A stretch of DNA of 64,000 nt from Sphingomonadaceae bacterium (GTDB lineage: Bacteria > Pseudomonadota > Alphaproteobacteria > Sphingomonadales > Sphingomonadaceae), in assembly GCA_025359445.1 (NCBI GenBank), contig JANYGB010000053.1:25440-89439 (forward strand). Reading direction: 5' to 3'. Below the pieces are notes generated by a model that was not told where the DNA came from, ran no database searches, and saw only the letters and a program-made list of their open reading frames with translations. Position numbers and translations under genes: made by a program. Positions 55,134 to 64,000 of the stretch are shown piece after piece (positions within the stretch are counted from its first letter, which is position 1; every line of letters starts with the position of its first letter).

Positions 55134-57704
55134 ATGCGCAAGATTGTCACTATCCCGCTAGCCTTGTGGGCCGCACCGGCCTTTGCGCAAAGCGCCGAGC
55201 CGGTGGCTGAGCCAAGCCCGGTGGCCACGCCCGCAGCCGAGGCCGAAGCCGATGCGCCGTTACAGACGATGCAGGTTGCGGCCGACCCGGACGGTGACCT
55301 CAAGACCGATATCGTGGTGACCGCGCCGAGCATCAAAGGCCAGGTCGATACGGTCGAAGCACCGATTGCGACGCTGAACGAGGCTGACATCCAGGCCACC
55401 GGAGCCAGTTCGGTGGGCGAATTGCTGACCCGGATCAGCCCGCAGACCGGTTCTGGCCGGGGCCGCGGCGGCGGCGGAATGCCGGTGGTGCTGGTCAACG
55501 GCCAGCGGGTGACCAACTTTCGCGAGCTGCGCAATTTCCCGCCCGAGGCGATCCGCCGGGTCGAAATCCTGCCCGAGACGGTGGCGCTGAAATACGGCTT
55601 TCCGCCCGATACGCGCGTGGTCAACCTAATCCTCAAGCCCAAGTTCCGCAGCAAGTCGGTCGAGCTCAGTTATGGCTTGCCGACACTTGGCGGGTTCAGC
55701 ATCTCGGCGCTGGAAGGTTCGCTGACCCGGATCGATGGACCCGCGCGGCTCAGCCTGACCGCCTCGACCGACGATACGACGCCGCTGTTCGAAAGCGAGC
55801 GCGGCGTGATCCAGCAACCCTCGGCGCGGCCCACGGTCGGGACCGATCCGCAGGGCGCGCAATACCGCAGTCTAATCGGCGATTCGCGCAATTTCGGGCT
55901 CAACGCGGCGTGGACCCGGGGGATCGGCAAGGACGGGATGGGCGGATCGTTCAGCCTCAGCGGCGCGGCCAACCGCTCGGACAGCCATTCATACCAAGGC
56001 CTCGACGCGGTGGTGCTGACCGATCCAGGCAGCGACAGCGTGCTGCGGACCTTGCCCGGCGCGCTCGAACGAGTCAGCCACATCACCACGCTCCAGGCCG
56101 GCGCGGGATACAATACCTTCCTTGGCACCTGGCAGCTCAACACCACCGTGGACGGATCGCACATCGAGAGCAATTCGCAGTTCGATCGCCGCGCCAACAC
56201 CGCTTCGCTGATCAGCGCGGCTGCAGCGGGCACACTGCCGATCATCGGGCCACTGCCGATATTGCCCGATGCCGGGTTCGATACGACTTCGAGCAAGGTC
56301 AATTCGCTGACCTCGCTCGCCACGTTGATCGGGCGGCCGCTGCGGGTTCCGGCTGGCTCGGTCAGCGCGACTTTCAAGGCCGGTTACGCCTGGTCTGGGA
56401 TCGCCAGTAGCGACAGCCGCAGCACGACCGGCGACGTCAACCTGACCCGCGGCGACTTGTCGGTGGGCACCAACCTGTCGATCCCACTGACCAGCCGCCG
56501 TGAACACTTCGGCGAGGGCATCGGCGATCTCACGCTCAATCTCAGTGCGGGGTATGACAACTTGTCCGACTTCGGCTCGCTCACCGACTGGAGTTCCAGC
56601 CTGACCTGGGCACCGACCGCGAAATTGAGCCTGGGGGCAAGTTACATCGTCAACCAGGCGGCACCGTCGCTCAGCCAGTTGGGCAATCCGCAAGCAATCA
56701 CGCTGAACGTCCCGGTTTACGATTTCAGCCGCGGCCAGACCGCGCTGGTTTCGATCACCACCGGCGGCAATCCGCTGCTGATCAAGGAACAGCAACGCGA
56801 TCTGAAGTTTTCGGCCAACTGGCAGCTGCCATTTATCAGCAATTCCAACGTGGTCGTCGAATACTTCCGCAACCGCTCGGACAATGTCAGCGCCAGCTTC
56901 CCGATTCTCACCCCCGGTATCGAAGCTGCTTTTCCGGGCCGGGTGGTGCGCGATGCAGGCGGGCGACTGGTCAGCATCGATCAGCGCCCGGTGACCTTCG
57001 CGCGGCAAGATGGATCGCGGCTGCGCTGGGGGTTCAACACCTCGGGCGGATTCGGCACCGCAGATCCCAACGCGGGCGGCGGCGGGATACCTGGACTCGG
57101 CGGGGGTGGCGGACGCCCCCCCGCCGGTGGGCCGCGCGGTGGCGGGCGCGGCGGGGGTGCCGGCCGCGGAGGCGGTGGCGGCGGCGGCATGGGCGGTCTG
57201 ATGGGCGGCCCCGGTGGCCAGCCGGGCCGCTGGAGCCTTGGCGTGTTCGATACCCTACAGTTCACAAACCGGGTGCTGGTCGCGCCGGGCGGACCGGCGC
57301 TCGACTTGCTGAACGGTGACGCGCTGTCAGGCGGTGGCACTCCGCGTCACACGATAGAATTCAATGGCGGCGTGTTCTACAAAGGGCTGGGGACTTTCAT
57401 CCAGGGCACCTGGTCGTCGCCGACGACGCTGCAAGCTTCGGGCTTGTCCGGGACCAGCGATCTGCGCTTTGGCAGCGTGACGCTGATCAACATGTTTGTG
57501 TTCTTCGATTTCAATCAGCGGCCCAAACTGATCAGGAATGTGCCGTTCCTGAAAGGGGCGCGGCTTTCGCTGCGGTTCGAGAACCTGCTCGGATCACGCC
57601 AACGCGTGACTGATGCGAGCGGGGCAGTGCCGTTATCGTATCAGGCCGATTATCTTGATCCGCGCGGGCGAGTGATCAGGATCGAGCTGCGTAAATCATT
57701 CTGA
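55134..57704 (+). CDS. TonB-dependent receptor-like protein with glycine-rich stretch
   Basis: A signal peptide (MRKIVTIPLALWAAPAFAQS) and a Pro/Ala/Glu-rich linker precede a TonB-box-like DIVVTAPSIKG and a plug domain (ASSVGELLTRISPQTGSGRG, VVLVNGQRVTNFRELRNFPP, RRVEILPETVALKYGFPPD). The barrel ends in the C-terminal aromatic strand VIRIELRKSF. Around residues 645-700 a very Gly-rich stretch (GGGGIPGLGGGGGRPP, then GRGGGAGRGGGGGGGMGG) interrupts the barrel, presumably an extracellular loop. The plug lacks the typical RG-P-G sequence and has IEILPE where V-x-RGP is usual, so it is a divergent subfamily. No substrate can be inferred. Confidence 0.88.
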   Translation: MRKIVTIPLALWAAPAFAQSAEPVAEPSPVATPAAEAEADAPLQTMQVAADPDGDLKTDIVVTAPSIKGQVDTVEAPIATLNEADIQATGASSVGELLTRISPQTGSGRGRGGGGMPVVLVNGQRVTNFRELRNFPPEAIRRVEILPETVALKYGFPPDTRVVNLILKPKFRSKSVELSYGLPTLGGFSISALEGSLTRIDGPARLSLTASTDDTTPLFESERGVIQQPSARPTVGTDPQGAQYRSLIGDSRNFGLNAAWTRGIGKDGMGGSFSLSGAANRSDSHSYQGLDAVVLTDPGSDSVLRTLPGALERVSHITTLQAGAGYNTFLGTWQLNTTVDGSHIESNSQFDRRANTASLISAAAAGTLPIIGPLPILPDAGFDTTSSKVNSLTSLATLIGRPLRVPAGSVSATFKAGYAWSGIASSDSRSTTGDVNLTRGDLSVGTNLSIPLTSRREHFGEGIGDLTLNLSAGYDNLSDFGSLTDWSSSLTWAPTAKLSLGASYIVNQAAPSLSQLGNPQAITLNVPVYDFSRGQTALVSITTGGNPLLIKEQQRDLKFSANWQLPFISNSNVVVEYFRNRSDNVSASFPILTPGIEAAFPGRVVRDAGGRLVSIDQRPVTFARQDGSRLRWGFNTSGGFGTADPNAGGGGIPGLGGGGGRPPAGGPRGGGRGGGAGRGGGGGGGMGGLMGGPGGQPGRWSLGVFDTLQFTNRVLVAPGGPALDLLNGDALSGGGTPRHTIEFNGGVFYKGLGTFIQGTWSSPTTLQASGLSGTSDLRFGSVTLINMFVFFDFNQRPKLIRNVPFLKGARLSLRFENLLGSRQRVTDASGAVPLSYQADYLDPRGRVIRIELRKSF

Positions 57705-57706
57705 GC

Positions 57707-57733
57707 GGCCTTCCCGCACGGCGCGGGAAGGCC
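57707..57733. terminator. Bidirectional hairpin between convergent genes
   Basis: GGCCTTCCCGC-(acggc region)-GCGGGAAGGCC is a perfect 11-bp inverted repeat, three bases after the TonB-receptor stop and before the convergent MAPEG gene. There is no long T-tract, so termination efficiency is uncertain. Confidence 0.6.
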
Positions 57734-57741
57734 GGTTCACA

Positions 57742-58173
57742 TCAGTGGTACACGCCGATCAGTAAGTGCAGGCACAGCGCAATCAGCGCCAGGCTGGACA
57801 AGGCAAACAAGGCGAAGCGCACAACCACCCGGTTGCTGATTGCTTGAACCAGCGAGTGGACAATGCGCAGGAGTACGTAAGCCCAAGCGATTTCGGCGTT
57901 CAAGCCGTCGCCCATGCCAGTAATGGCGAGCGCCAAGGCCACCGCGTAGAACACCGTCGGCGCTTCGTGCAGGTGGTTGTAGTTATGCGCGATCCACTGG
58001 ACTTTGCCGGGCAGCACCTCGTCGAGGCTTTTGCCGGTGCCACCGACCAGCGTCTTGCTGTCAATGCCCGCCTTGCGCATCGCCGGGATGCGGGTGATGT
58101 ACATCCACAGCCACATCACCATGGTCCACATGGCGAGAACCGCCATGGGTTTGAGAATTTCAGCTTGAATCAT
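57742..58173 (-). CDS. MAPEG-family membrane protein (second of tandem pair)
   Basis: The 143-aa protein has four hydrophobic helices. The MAPEG signature is visible as VQWIAHNYNHLHEAPTVFYAVALAL (the x-N-x2-x-E-P-x-FY pattern), with AWAYVLLRIVHSLVQAISNR at helix 3. In eukaryotes MAPEG proteins are glutathione-dependent microsomal enzymes; bacterial members are mostly uncharacterised. Its ATG shares a base with the stop of the paralogous upstream gene (TAATG). Confidence 0.87.
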   Translation of the reverse strand: MIQAEILKPMAVLAMWTMVMWLWMYITRIPAMRKAGIDSKTLVGGTGKSLDEVLPGKVQWIAHNYNHLHEAPTVFYAVALALAITGMGDGLNAEIAWAYVLLRIVHSLVQAISNRVVVRFALFALSSLALIALCLHLLIGVYH

Positions 58174-58616
58174 TACATCCCTCCCGTTTTCAATGCAGTC
58201 AGTTCAAAAGCGTGGATTGCCAGGATCAACAGGCAAACCGTTGACAATATGAACAGCGTGAAGCGTACCGGCAGCTTGTTGACCGTGGCCTGCCAGACCG
58301 AATGAACGATGCGCAGCGCAACATAGCCCCATGCAAATCCGACATCGCTGGCGCTCGCACCCATTAACGCGAGGATCACCACCGTCGGGTAAAAGATCGT
58401 CGGCTGTTCCATCAGGTGCATGTAATTGTGCGATTTCCACTGCACGGAATCGGGCAGCACACCGTCAAGGTTCTGACCGCGCCCGCCCGGCGCAGCGTTC
58501 TTGATATTGGTGCCGATCTTCGAAAGCGCTGGAAACCGCGTCACTGCGGTCCAGATCAACATAATCAGCGACCACAGCACCAATACGGCTGCGGGCGCGA
58601 GCATTTGCGCTTGCAT
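58173..58616 (-). CDS. MAPEG-family membrane protein (first of tandem pair)
   Basis: The 147-aa product resembles its downstream neighbour throughout: WTAVTRFPALSKIGTNIKNA aligns with MYITRIPAMRKAGIDSKTLV, and VQWKSHNYMHLMEQPTIFYP with the other copy's HNYNHLHEAPTVFY. The AWGYVALRIVHSVWQATVNK helix is conserved too. Tandem duplication followed by divergence is the simplest account; a heteromeric trimer is possible, since MAPEG proteins are trimers. Four transmembrane helices are evident. Confidence 0.87.
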   Translation of the reverse strand: MQAQMLAPAAVLVLWSLIMLIWTAVTRFPALSKIGTNIKNAAPGGRGQNLDGVLPDSVQWKSHNYMHLMEQPTIFYPTVVILALMGASASDVGFAWGYVALRIVHSVWQATVNKLPVRFTLFILSTVCLLILAIHAFELTALKTGGM

Positions 58617-58684
58617 GCAATTTCCCCCTCTTATGCTTCCCGGGGGGCAAGGTGTTCTGCAGCGCGCCGATTGTCAATTGTGGC

Positions 58685-59677
58685 CTAGTCGGCGCTGGCA
58701 ATGACCTTGGCAAAGGCTGCGGCATCGGTGTTGCCGCCCGACAGGATGATGACGGTGCATCCCTCGAGGCTGACCTTGCCTGCCAGCGCTGCTGCCAGCG
58801 CCGCCGCACCGCCGGGCTCAATTACCAGATGCAGTGCCGAAAACGCCCAGCGCTGCGCCGCGCGAACCTCGGCCGGAGTGACCGCCAGCCCGAACGGCAC
58901 CCGGCCTTTGAGCACGGCAAAGTTGATCGGGCGGGTCGCCGGGGTTTGCAGCGCATCGCAATCGGTCGGCGCGGAGGTATCGGCCACCCCGACGATTTCG
59001 CCGCGCTCAAGGCTGATTCGCACGTCGTCCCAGCCTTCGGGTTCTACGGGCACGATTGCCGCATCGGGGCAAGCGAGCGACAACCCGGCGGTCAGCCCGC
59101 CGCCACCGCATGGGGCGACGATCCGGGTCGGGCCGTCCAGCCCGCGCGCCGCCAGTTGCGCCGTAATCTCCAGCCCGGCCGAGCCCTGGCCCTCGATCAC
59201 CCACGGATCGCCGAACGCATGGACCAGCACCGCGCCGCTTTGATCGATCAGGCGCTGGGCAACCGCATCGCGGTCTTCGCCGCCCGCGCGGTCGTAAAGC
59301 ACAACTTTGGCGCCCAGCGCGCGGGTCGCATCGAGTTTTACTTGCGGGGCGTTGGCGGGCAGAACGATGGTTGCGTCGATCCCGAGCGCGCGTGCGGCCC
59401 AGGCCACACCCTGTGCGTGATTGCCGCTCGAAACGCCGACGACGCCCATTGCGCGCTCGGCCTCGGTCAAGTCGCTCAGCCGGTGCCACGCGCCGCGGAT
59501 CTTGAACGAACCGATCGGCTGCAGGCTCTCGGCCTTGAGCCAGACGCGGGTGCCGTTGATTTCGGCTTCGAGCAGCGGGGTTTGCGCTAGCAGCTGGGCG
59601 ATCTTGGCCGCTGCTCTGGCAACTCCGGCTGCGCTAGGCCCATGCTGTTCAAGAATTGGCATTTGTTGTGCGGACAT
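58685..59677 (-). CDS. PLP-dependent threonine/serine dehydratase-type ammonia-lyase
   Basis: A fold-type II PLP enzyme: the Schiff-base Lys is in LQPIGSFKIRGAWHRLSDLT, with SSGNHAQGVAWAARALGIDA binding the carboxylate, PCGGGGLTAGLSLA the phosphate loop, and TVIILSGGNTDAAAF near the end. At 330 aa it lacks the ACT regulatory domain of biosynthetic IlvA, so it resembles catabolic threonine dehydratase, serine racemase or hydroxyaspartate ammonia-lyase; which is not decided by sequence. It is divergent from the carboxynorspermidine operon, 48 bp away. Confidence 0.87.
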   Translation of the reverse strand: MSAQQMPILEQHGPSAAGVARAAAKIAQLLAQTPLLEAEINGTRVWLKAESLQPIGSFKIRGAWHRLSDLTEAERAMGVVGVSSGNHAQGVAWAARALGIDATIVLPANAPQVKLDATRALGAKVVLYDRAGGEDRDAVAQRLIDQSGAVLVHAFGDPWVIEGQGSAGLEITAQLAARGLDGPTRIVAPCGGGGLTAGLSLACPDAAIVPVEPEGWDDVRISLERGEIVGVADTSAPTDCDALQTPATRPINFAVLKGRVPFGLAVTPAEVRAAQRWAFSALHLVIEPGGAAALAAALAGKVSLEGCTVIILSGGNTDAAAFAKVIASAD

Positions 59678-59725
59678 GAAACAATCCTATATGCGGGTTC
59701 GCGTGCGATAAAGGAGATTCACGGC

Positions 59726-60936
<1,211 letters not shown>

Positions 60937-60937
<1 letters not shown>

Positions 60938-61320
60938 TGCGTTGGTCGATAGTCTGGATCTGCGCGACCTTTGCCTTAGCTCCAGGGAGTTTGTCGGCAG
61001 CACCCGGATTACCGTTGATTCCACCTGCGTACTGGGGTGAGTTTTCGCCCAACCCTGCCTATTGTGGGCTTCCGATTTATATGGACGACGATGCGCCTAA
61101 AATCGCGGCAAGCAACAATCGTATATGGGTACGCGCAGACTACGTTCGTAATTTTGCACACAGGAGACACGTAGTCGCGGTTATCAAGTCACCTCGAGGT
61201 CTGATTTTGCAGTTCGATCTGCAAATTGACGAGATTCCTCCTCCCGGCCGTTTTGAATTGTCCAAGGATGGCGAGGTGCTTAATCACCGCTGGCGGCGTT
61301 GCCATGTGAAAGAGAAATAA
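60937..61320 (+). CDS. Small secreted protein between the two polyamine genes
   Basis: The 127-aa product MRWSIVWICATFALAPGSLS has a signal peptide ending about SAAPG, followed by NPAYCGLPIYMDDDAPKIAA and a basic beta-like C-terminal half ending HRWRRCHVKEK; two cysteines could pair. No family is recognised. It overlaps the synthase stop by one base and ends 1 nt before nspC, so it lies inside the operon. Its codon use is visibly less GC-rich than both neighbours, which suggests insertion after the operon formed, much like the secreted gene after sdhA. Confidence 0.65.
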
Positions 61321-61321
61321 G

Positions 61322-62557
61322 GTGGAAACCAGAGCCGGCGATCCGGGGCCCTTTGCCCACTTCGACCTTTCCCGCGTCGATAGCCCCGCGTTTGTAGTCG
61401 ATGCCGCGCGGCTGCGGGCTAACCTCTCGGTGCTGGCCGACGTGCGCGACCGGGCGGGGATCAAGATGCTCGCGGCATTGAAGGCCTTTTCGATGTGGTC
61501 GACTGCGCCGATTATCGGCGAATACCTCGACGGGGTCTGCACCTCGGGGCTGTGGGAAGCGCGGCTCGCCGGCGAGTTCTACGACGGCGAGATCACCACC
61601 TATTGCGCGGCCTACAAGCCCGAAGACTTGGACGAAATTCTGCGGCTGTCGGACCATGTCGTGTTCAATTCGCCGCAGCAGATCGTGCGGTGCAGCGCGA
61701 TCATTGCCGCCGCGCGCGACCGGGGGGTGATTTTCGACATCGGCCTGCGGATCAATCCGCTGCACCCGACCGGCGAAGTGCCGCGTTACGATCCGTGCGC
61801 GCCGCATTCGCGGCTCGGCTTCCCGATCGACCAGCTGACCGAGGAACATTTCGAGCTGATCGACGGGCTGCACATGCACACGCTGTGCGAACAGGATTTC
61901 GAACCGCTGCGCGAAACCTGGGACGTCGCGTTCGATTACCTTGAGCCGTTTTTCGGCCAGTTCGACTGGATCAATCTGGGCGGCGGGCACCACATCACCC
62001 GCGCCGATTACCAGCGCGATGAGCTGGTTCAGTTCCTGATCGATCTGAAAGACGATACCGGCGCGGAGGTTTACCTTGAACCCGGCGAAGCGGTAGCGCT
62101 CGACGCGGGCATTCTGGTCGGCACGCTGCTCGATCTGGGCGATAACGGGATGCCGGTTGCGATCACCGATATTTCCGCAACCTGCCATATGCCTGATGTG
62201 ATCGAGGCGCCTTATCGGCCTGCGATGCTGGGCGAGATTCCCCGCGAAGGCGGGGACCTCATGGCAGGTAGCGCAAACCCGCCTGAGGCCCCCGCCTTCG
62301 CGGGGGAGCAGGGGATAGTCCGGCTCGGCGGGCCCTCCTGCCTTGCCGGAGACGTGATCGGCGATTACCGCTTTGCCACCGGCCCGCGCGTCGGCCAGCG
62401 CTTCGCATTCCTCGATCAGGCGCATTATTCGATGGTCAAAACAACCACCTTCAACGGCGTGGCGCTGCCGTCGATCTGGCTGTGGGACTCGGACACCGAC
62501 AGCCTCGAATGCATCAAGCGGTTCACTTACGAGGACTTCCGCGATCGGCTGAGTTGA
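61322..62557 (+). CDS. nspC: Carboxynorspermidine decarboxylase with in-frame repeat insertion
   Basis: A fold-type III PLP decarboxylase: VDSPAFVVDAARLRANLSVL is the N-terminus, MLAALKAFSMWSTAP carries the PLP-Lys, DGLHMHTLCEQDFEPLRETW the His region, and DWINLGGGHHITRADYQRDE the glycine loop. EPGEAVALDAG and the late GGPSCLAGDVIGDYRFATGP (active-site Cys/Asp) complete the site. It decarboxylates carboxy(nor)spermidine to (nor)spermidine. The segment EIPREGGDLMAGSANPPEAPAFAGEQGIV between RPAMLG and RLGGPSC is encoded by a palindromic repeat and makes the protein longer than usual (411 aa). GTG 61322 is the start. Confidence 0.94.
   Translation: METRAGDPGPFAHFDLSRVDSPAFVVDAARLRANLSVLADVRDRAGIKMLAALKAFSMWSTAPIIGEYLDGVCTSGLWEARLAGEFYDGEITTYCAAYKPEDLDEILRLSDHVVFNSPQQIVRCSAIIAAARDRGVIFDIGLRINPLHPTGEVPRYDPCAPHSRLGFPIDQLTEEHFELIDGLHMHTLCEQDFEPLRETWDVAFDYLEPFFGQFDWINLGGGHHITRADYQRDELVQFLIDLKDDTGAEVYLEPGEAVALDAGILVGTLLDLGDNGMPVAITDISATCHMPDVIEAPYRPAMLGEIPREGGDLMAGSANPPEAPAFAGEQGIVRLGGPSCLAGDVIGDYRFATGPRVGQRFAFLDQAHYSMVKTTTFNGVALPSIWLWDSDTDSLECIKRFTYEDFRDRLS
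62238..62307. repeat. Palindromic repeat inserted in frame in nspC
   Basis: The left arm TTCCCCGCGAAGGCGGGGAC and the right arm GGCCCCCGCCTTCGCGGGGG are near-perfect inverted repeats of about 23 bp with a 24-bp centre. Each arm is itself a CCCCGC-GAAG-GCGGGG hairpin. It is a different sequence family from the ligA insertion. Confidence 0.75.
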
Positions 62558-62613
62558 ACAAACACTGGCGCAACCCATCGGCGAAGCTAAGCTCACCGCC
62601 AAGGGAGAGCCGC

Positions 62614-63858
62614 ATGCCAGACCAGATTCTCGACGCCCACACCAGCGATCCTGTCCTGATGGGCTGGCAGCAGGGCCTGCCGCCCGCGCCCGACAAGACC
62701 ATCCACTGGGCCGATGCCGGGCACATGCGCTTTCCCTCGCACCGCTATGCCTTCTCCAACATGCGCGAGTTTCTGCCGACTGCGCGGGTTTCGCGCGGGG
62801 CAGGGCCGGTGTGGGCGCTGCCGGTGGCGCTGCGCGACGATTTGGACGCGGTGCAGTTTCAGGCGCTCGACGATGGCCGCATGCTGACCTGGGAGCAGTC
62901 GCTGTTTGAAAACTTCACCGATGCGGTGGTCATTCTGCACCGCGGAACGATCGTCTATGAACGCTACTTCGGGGTCACCCGGCCCAACAGCACGCACATC
63001 GCGTTTTCGATCACCAAAAGCTACGTCGGTACGCTGGCGGAAATGCTGATCGCCGAGGGCAAGCTCAATCCCTCGGCCCCAGTAGCGGAGCTGATCCCTG
63101 AGCTGGCCGGCAGCGGGTTTGCCGATGCCACCTTGCGGCAGGTGCTCGACATGACCACCGCCCTCGATTTCTCGGAAGACTATACCGACGCCAATTCAGG
63201 CATCGGCGCGTTCTCGTTTGCGTTGGGGCTAACCCCGCGTCCGCCGGGCTATGCCGGGCCGACCGACGTGTTCAGTTACCTGCCAACCATCGCCAAGGCC
63301 GGGACGCATGGCGAGCGCTTCACGTACCGCACCTGCAACACCGAAGTGCTCGGCTGGATCGTTGCGCGCACCGCTGGCGTGCGGCTCGACCAGCTTTTGT
63401 CCGAACGGATCTGGGCGCCGCTGGGCATGGAGCAGGACGCCGATTTCCTGACCGATTCGACCGGGATGCCGTTTGCTGGCGGCGGGCTTAATCCGGTGCT
63501 GCGCGATATGGCCCGATTCGGTGAAGCAATGCGCTGCGACGGGCACGGCAACGGTGGCCAGAAAATTGCCCGCGAAGTGGTCGCCGGGATCAAGGCCGGG
63601 GGCAGCAAGGCCGAGTTTGCACCCGCCGGATACACCTACCTTCCGGACGGTTCGTACCGCAGCCAATGGTGGTCAATGCCCGGAAATCATGGCGCTTTTT
63701 CGGCACGCGGGATCCACGGCCAGGCAATCTATGTCGACCCCGCAGCGGAGGTGACTATCGCCCGGTTCGGCTCGCATCCGGTCGCGGCCAACACGCTGAT
63801 CGATGCTGCGACGCTGCCCGCATTCCGTGCCATCTCGGACCACCTTATGAAGGGGTGA
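62614..63858 (+). CDS. Class C beta-lactamase-fold serine hydrolase (NylB/6-aminohexanoate hydrolase-like)
   Basis: The SxxK nucleophile motif is in IAFSITKSYVGTLAEMLIAE, the Tyr element in FTYRTCNTEVLGWIVARTAG, and the C-terminal GAFSARGIHGQAIYVDPAAE replaces the KTG box as in NylB-type 6-aminohexanoate-dimer hydrolases and EstB-like esterases. It lacks a signal peptide, so it is probably a cytoplasmic esterase/amidase rather than a resistance enzyme. ATG 62614 has AAGGGAG upstream and begins the homologous region; the track start at 62482 lies inside nspC. The 142 bp after it to the window end hold no gene I can support. Confidence 0.85.
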   Translation: MPDQILDAHTSDPVLMGWQQGLPPAPDKTIHWADAGHMRFPSHRYAFSNMREFLPTARVSRGAGPVWALPVALRDDLDAVQFQALDDGRMLTWEQSLFENFTDAVVILHRGTIVYERYFGVTRPNSTHIAFSITKSYVGTLAEMLIAEGKLNPSAPVAELIPELAGSGFADATLRQVLDMTTALDFSEDYTDANSGIGAFSFALGLTPRPPGYAGPTDVFSYLPTIAKAGTHGERFTYRTCNTEVLGWIVARTAGVRLDQLLSERIWAPLGMEQDADFLTDSTGMPFAGGGLNPVLRDMARFGEAMRCDGHGNGGQKIAREVVAGIKAGGSKAEFAPAGYTYLPDGSYRSQWWSMPGNHGAFSARGIHGQAIYVDPAAEVTIARFGSHPVAANTLIDAATLPAFRAISDHLMKG

Positions 63859-64000
63859 TATTCGCCGCAAAACCTGCGCATTTTCACTTGCAGTTCACCT
63901 GCATCAATTTATAGCGACCCCCCGCAGCCCCATGGGGACTTCCAAACCGCAAGGCTGCTTTCGCAATGTGTTGTTTTGGCCGCAAGGCCTATTGGGGGTC

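Noticed and set aside
63979-64000. GGCCTATTGGGGGTC at the window edge resembling the island arm sites
   Set aside because: It shares only the G5/C5 run with the GGCCCCCAA motif and is cut by the window end, so no element can be supported.

Overview
The window reads as chromosome from a GC-rich alphaproteobacterium, most likely order Sphingomonadales (Sphingomonas/Novosphingobium/Erythrobacter-like). Pointers are large TonB-dependent receptors, a DUF6481-type protein, the carboxynorspermidine route to spermidine, a B3 metallo-beta-lactamase, the small RNase E/G-like protein beside maf/yacG/infA, and several families of palindromic intergenic repeats of the kind common in this order. No database search was possible; all calls rest on reading motifs, starts, overlaps and neighbourhood.

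Layout. 1-3.7 kb: epoxide hydrolase, lepA, a palindromic repeat and a small lysine/alanine-rich protein. 3.7-6.9 kb: an AT-richer islet encoding a defence-type reverse transcriptase followed, one frame away, by a nitrilase (C-N hydrolase) domain. This is the RT-nitrilase architecture of DRT type 1 (UG1-like) anti-phage systems, with the reading frame broken at a six-A run exactly where the two domains should join. 7.0-8.7 kb: a vapBC toxin-antitoxin pair with an operator-like palindrome, then a two-gene unit encoding a helix-turn-helix protein resembling a terminase small subunit. 8.9-14 kb: an Rrf2 regulator, a glycosyltransferase plus LpxH-like phosphatase pair, and a TonB-dependent receptor behind a terminator-like hairpin. 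14.3-19.4 kb: a genome-maintenance run recN - acetyltransferase - ligA - GreA/GreB-like; ligA carries an in-frame palindromic insertion. 19.5-22.9 kb (minus strand): SDR, B3 beta-lactamase, prmA and a drug/metabolite transporter, coupled by 4-11 nt overlaps. 23-26.3 kb: sdhC-sdhD-sdhA, with a small secreted protein where sdhB would be expected. 26.4-37.2 kb: a decayed cupin lipoprotein, flavin-dependent 2-hydroxy-acid dehydrogenase, zinc metallopeptidase, 3-hydroxybutyrate dehydrogenase, M28 peptidase, guaB, rsmB, a TPR protein, rppH and an esterase. 37.4-44.1 kb: korAB, PAP2 phosphatase, a sodium:solute symporter and a photolyase.

44.13-52.81 kb is an integrated genomic island at the 3' end of a tRNA-Phe(GAA) gene. 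Near-identical att repeats bound it, and paired GGCCCCCAA-type sites near both ends look like integrase arm sites. All its genes run on the minus strand: a P4-type integrase, an unknown protein, an excisionase-like HTH protein missed by the ORF track, an HTH/zinc-ribbon protein, a second tyrosine recombinase, and a type III restriction-modification system (mod, res).

52.9-64 kb returns to core genes: yacG, RNase E/G-like, maf and infA; a TonB receptor with a glycine-rich stretch; tandem MAPEG proteins; a threonine dehydratase-type enzyme; the two carboxynorspermidine enzymes (the decarboxylase carries another in-frame palindromic insertion); and a NylB-like serine hydrolase.

Two separate defence modules (RT-nitrilase and type III R-M) plus one toxin-antitoxin pair therefore sit in an otherwise housekeeping segment. 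Small palindromic repeats have entered at least two coding genes without breaking their frames.
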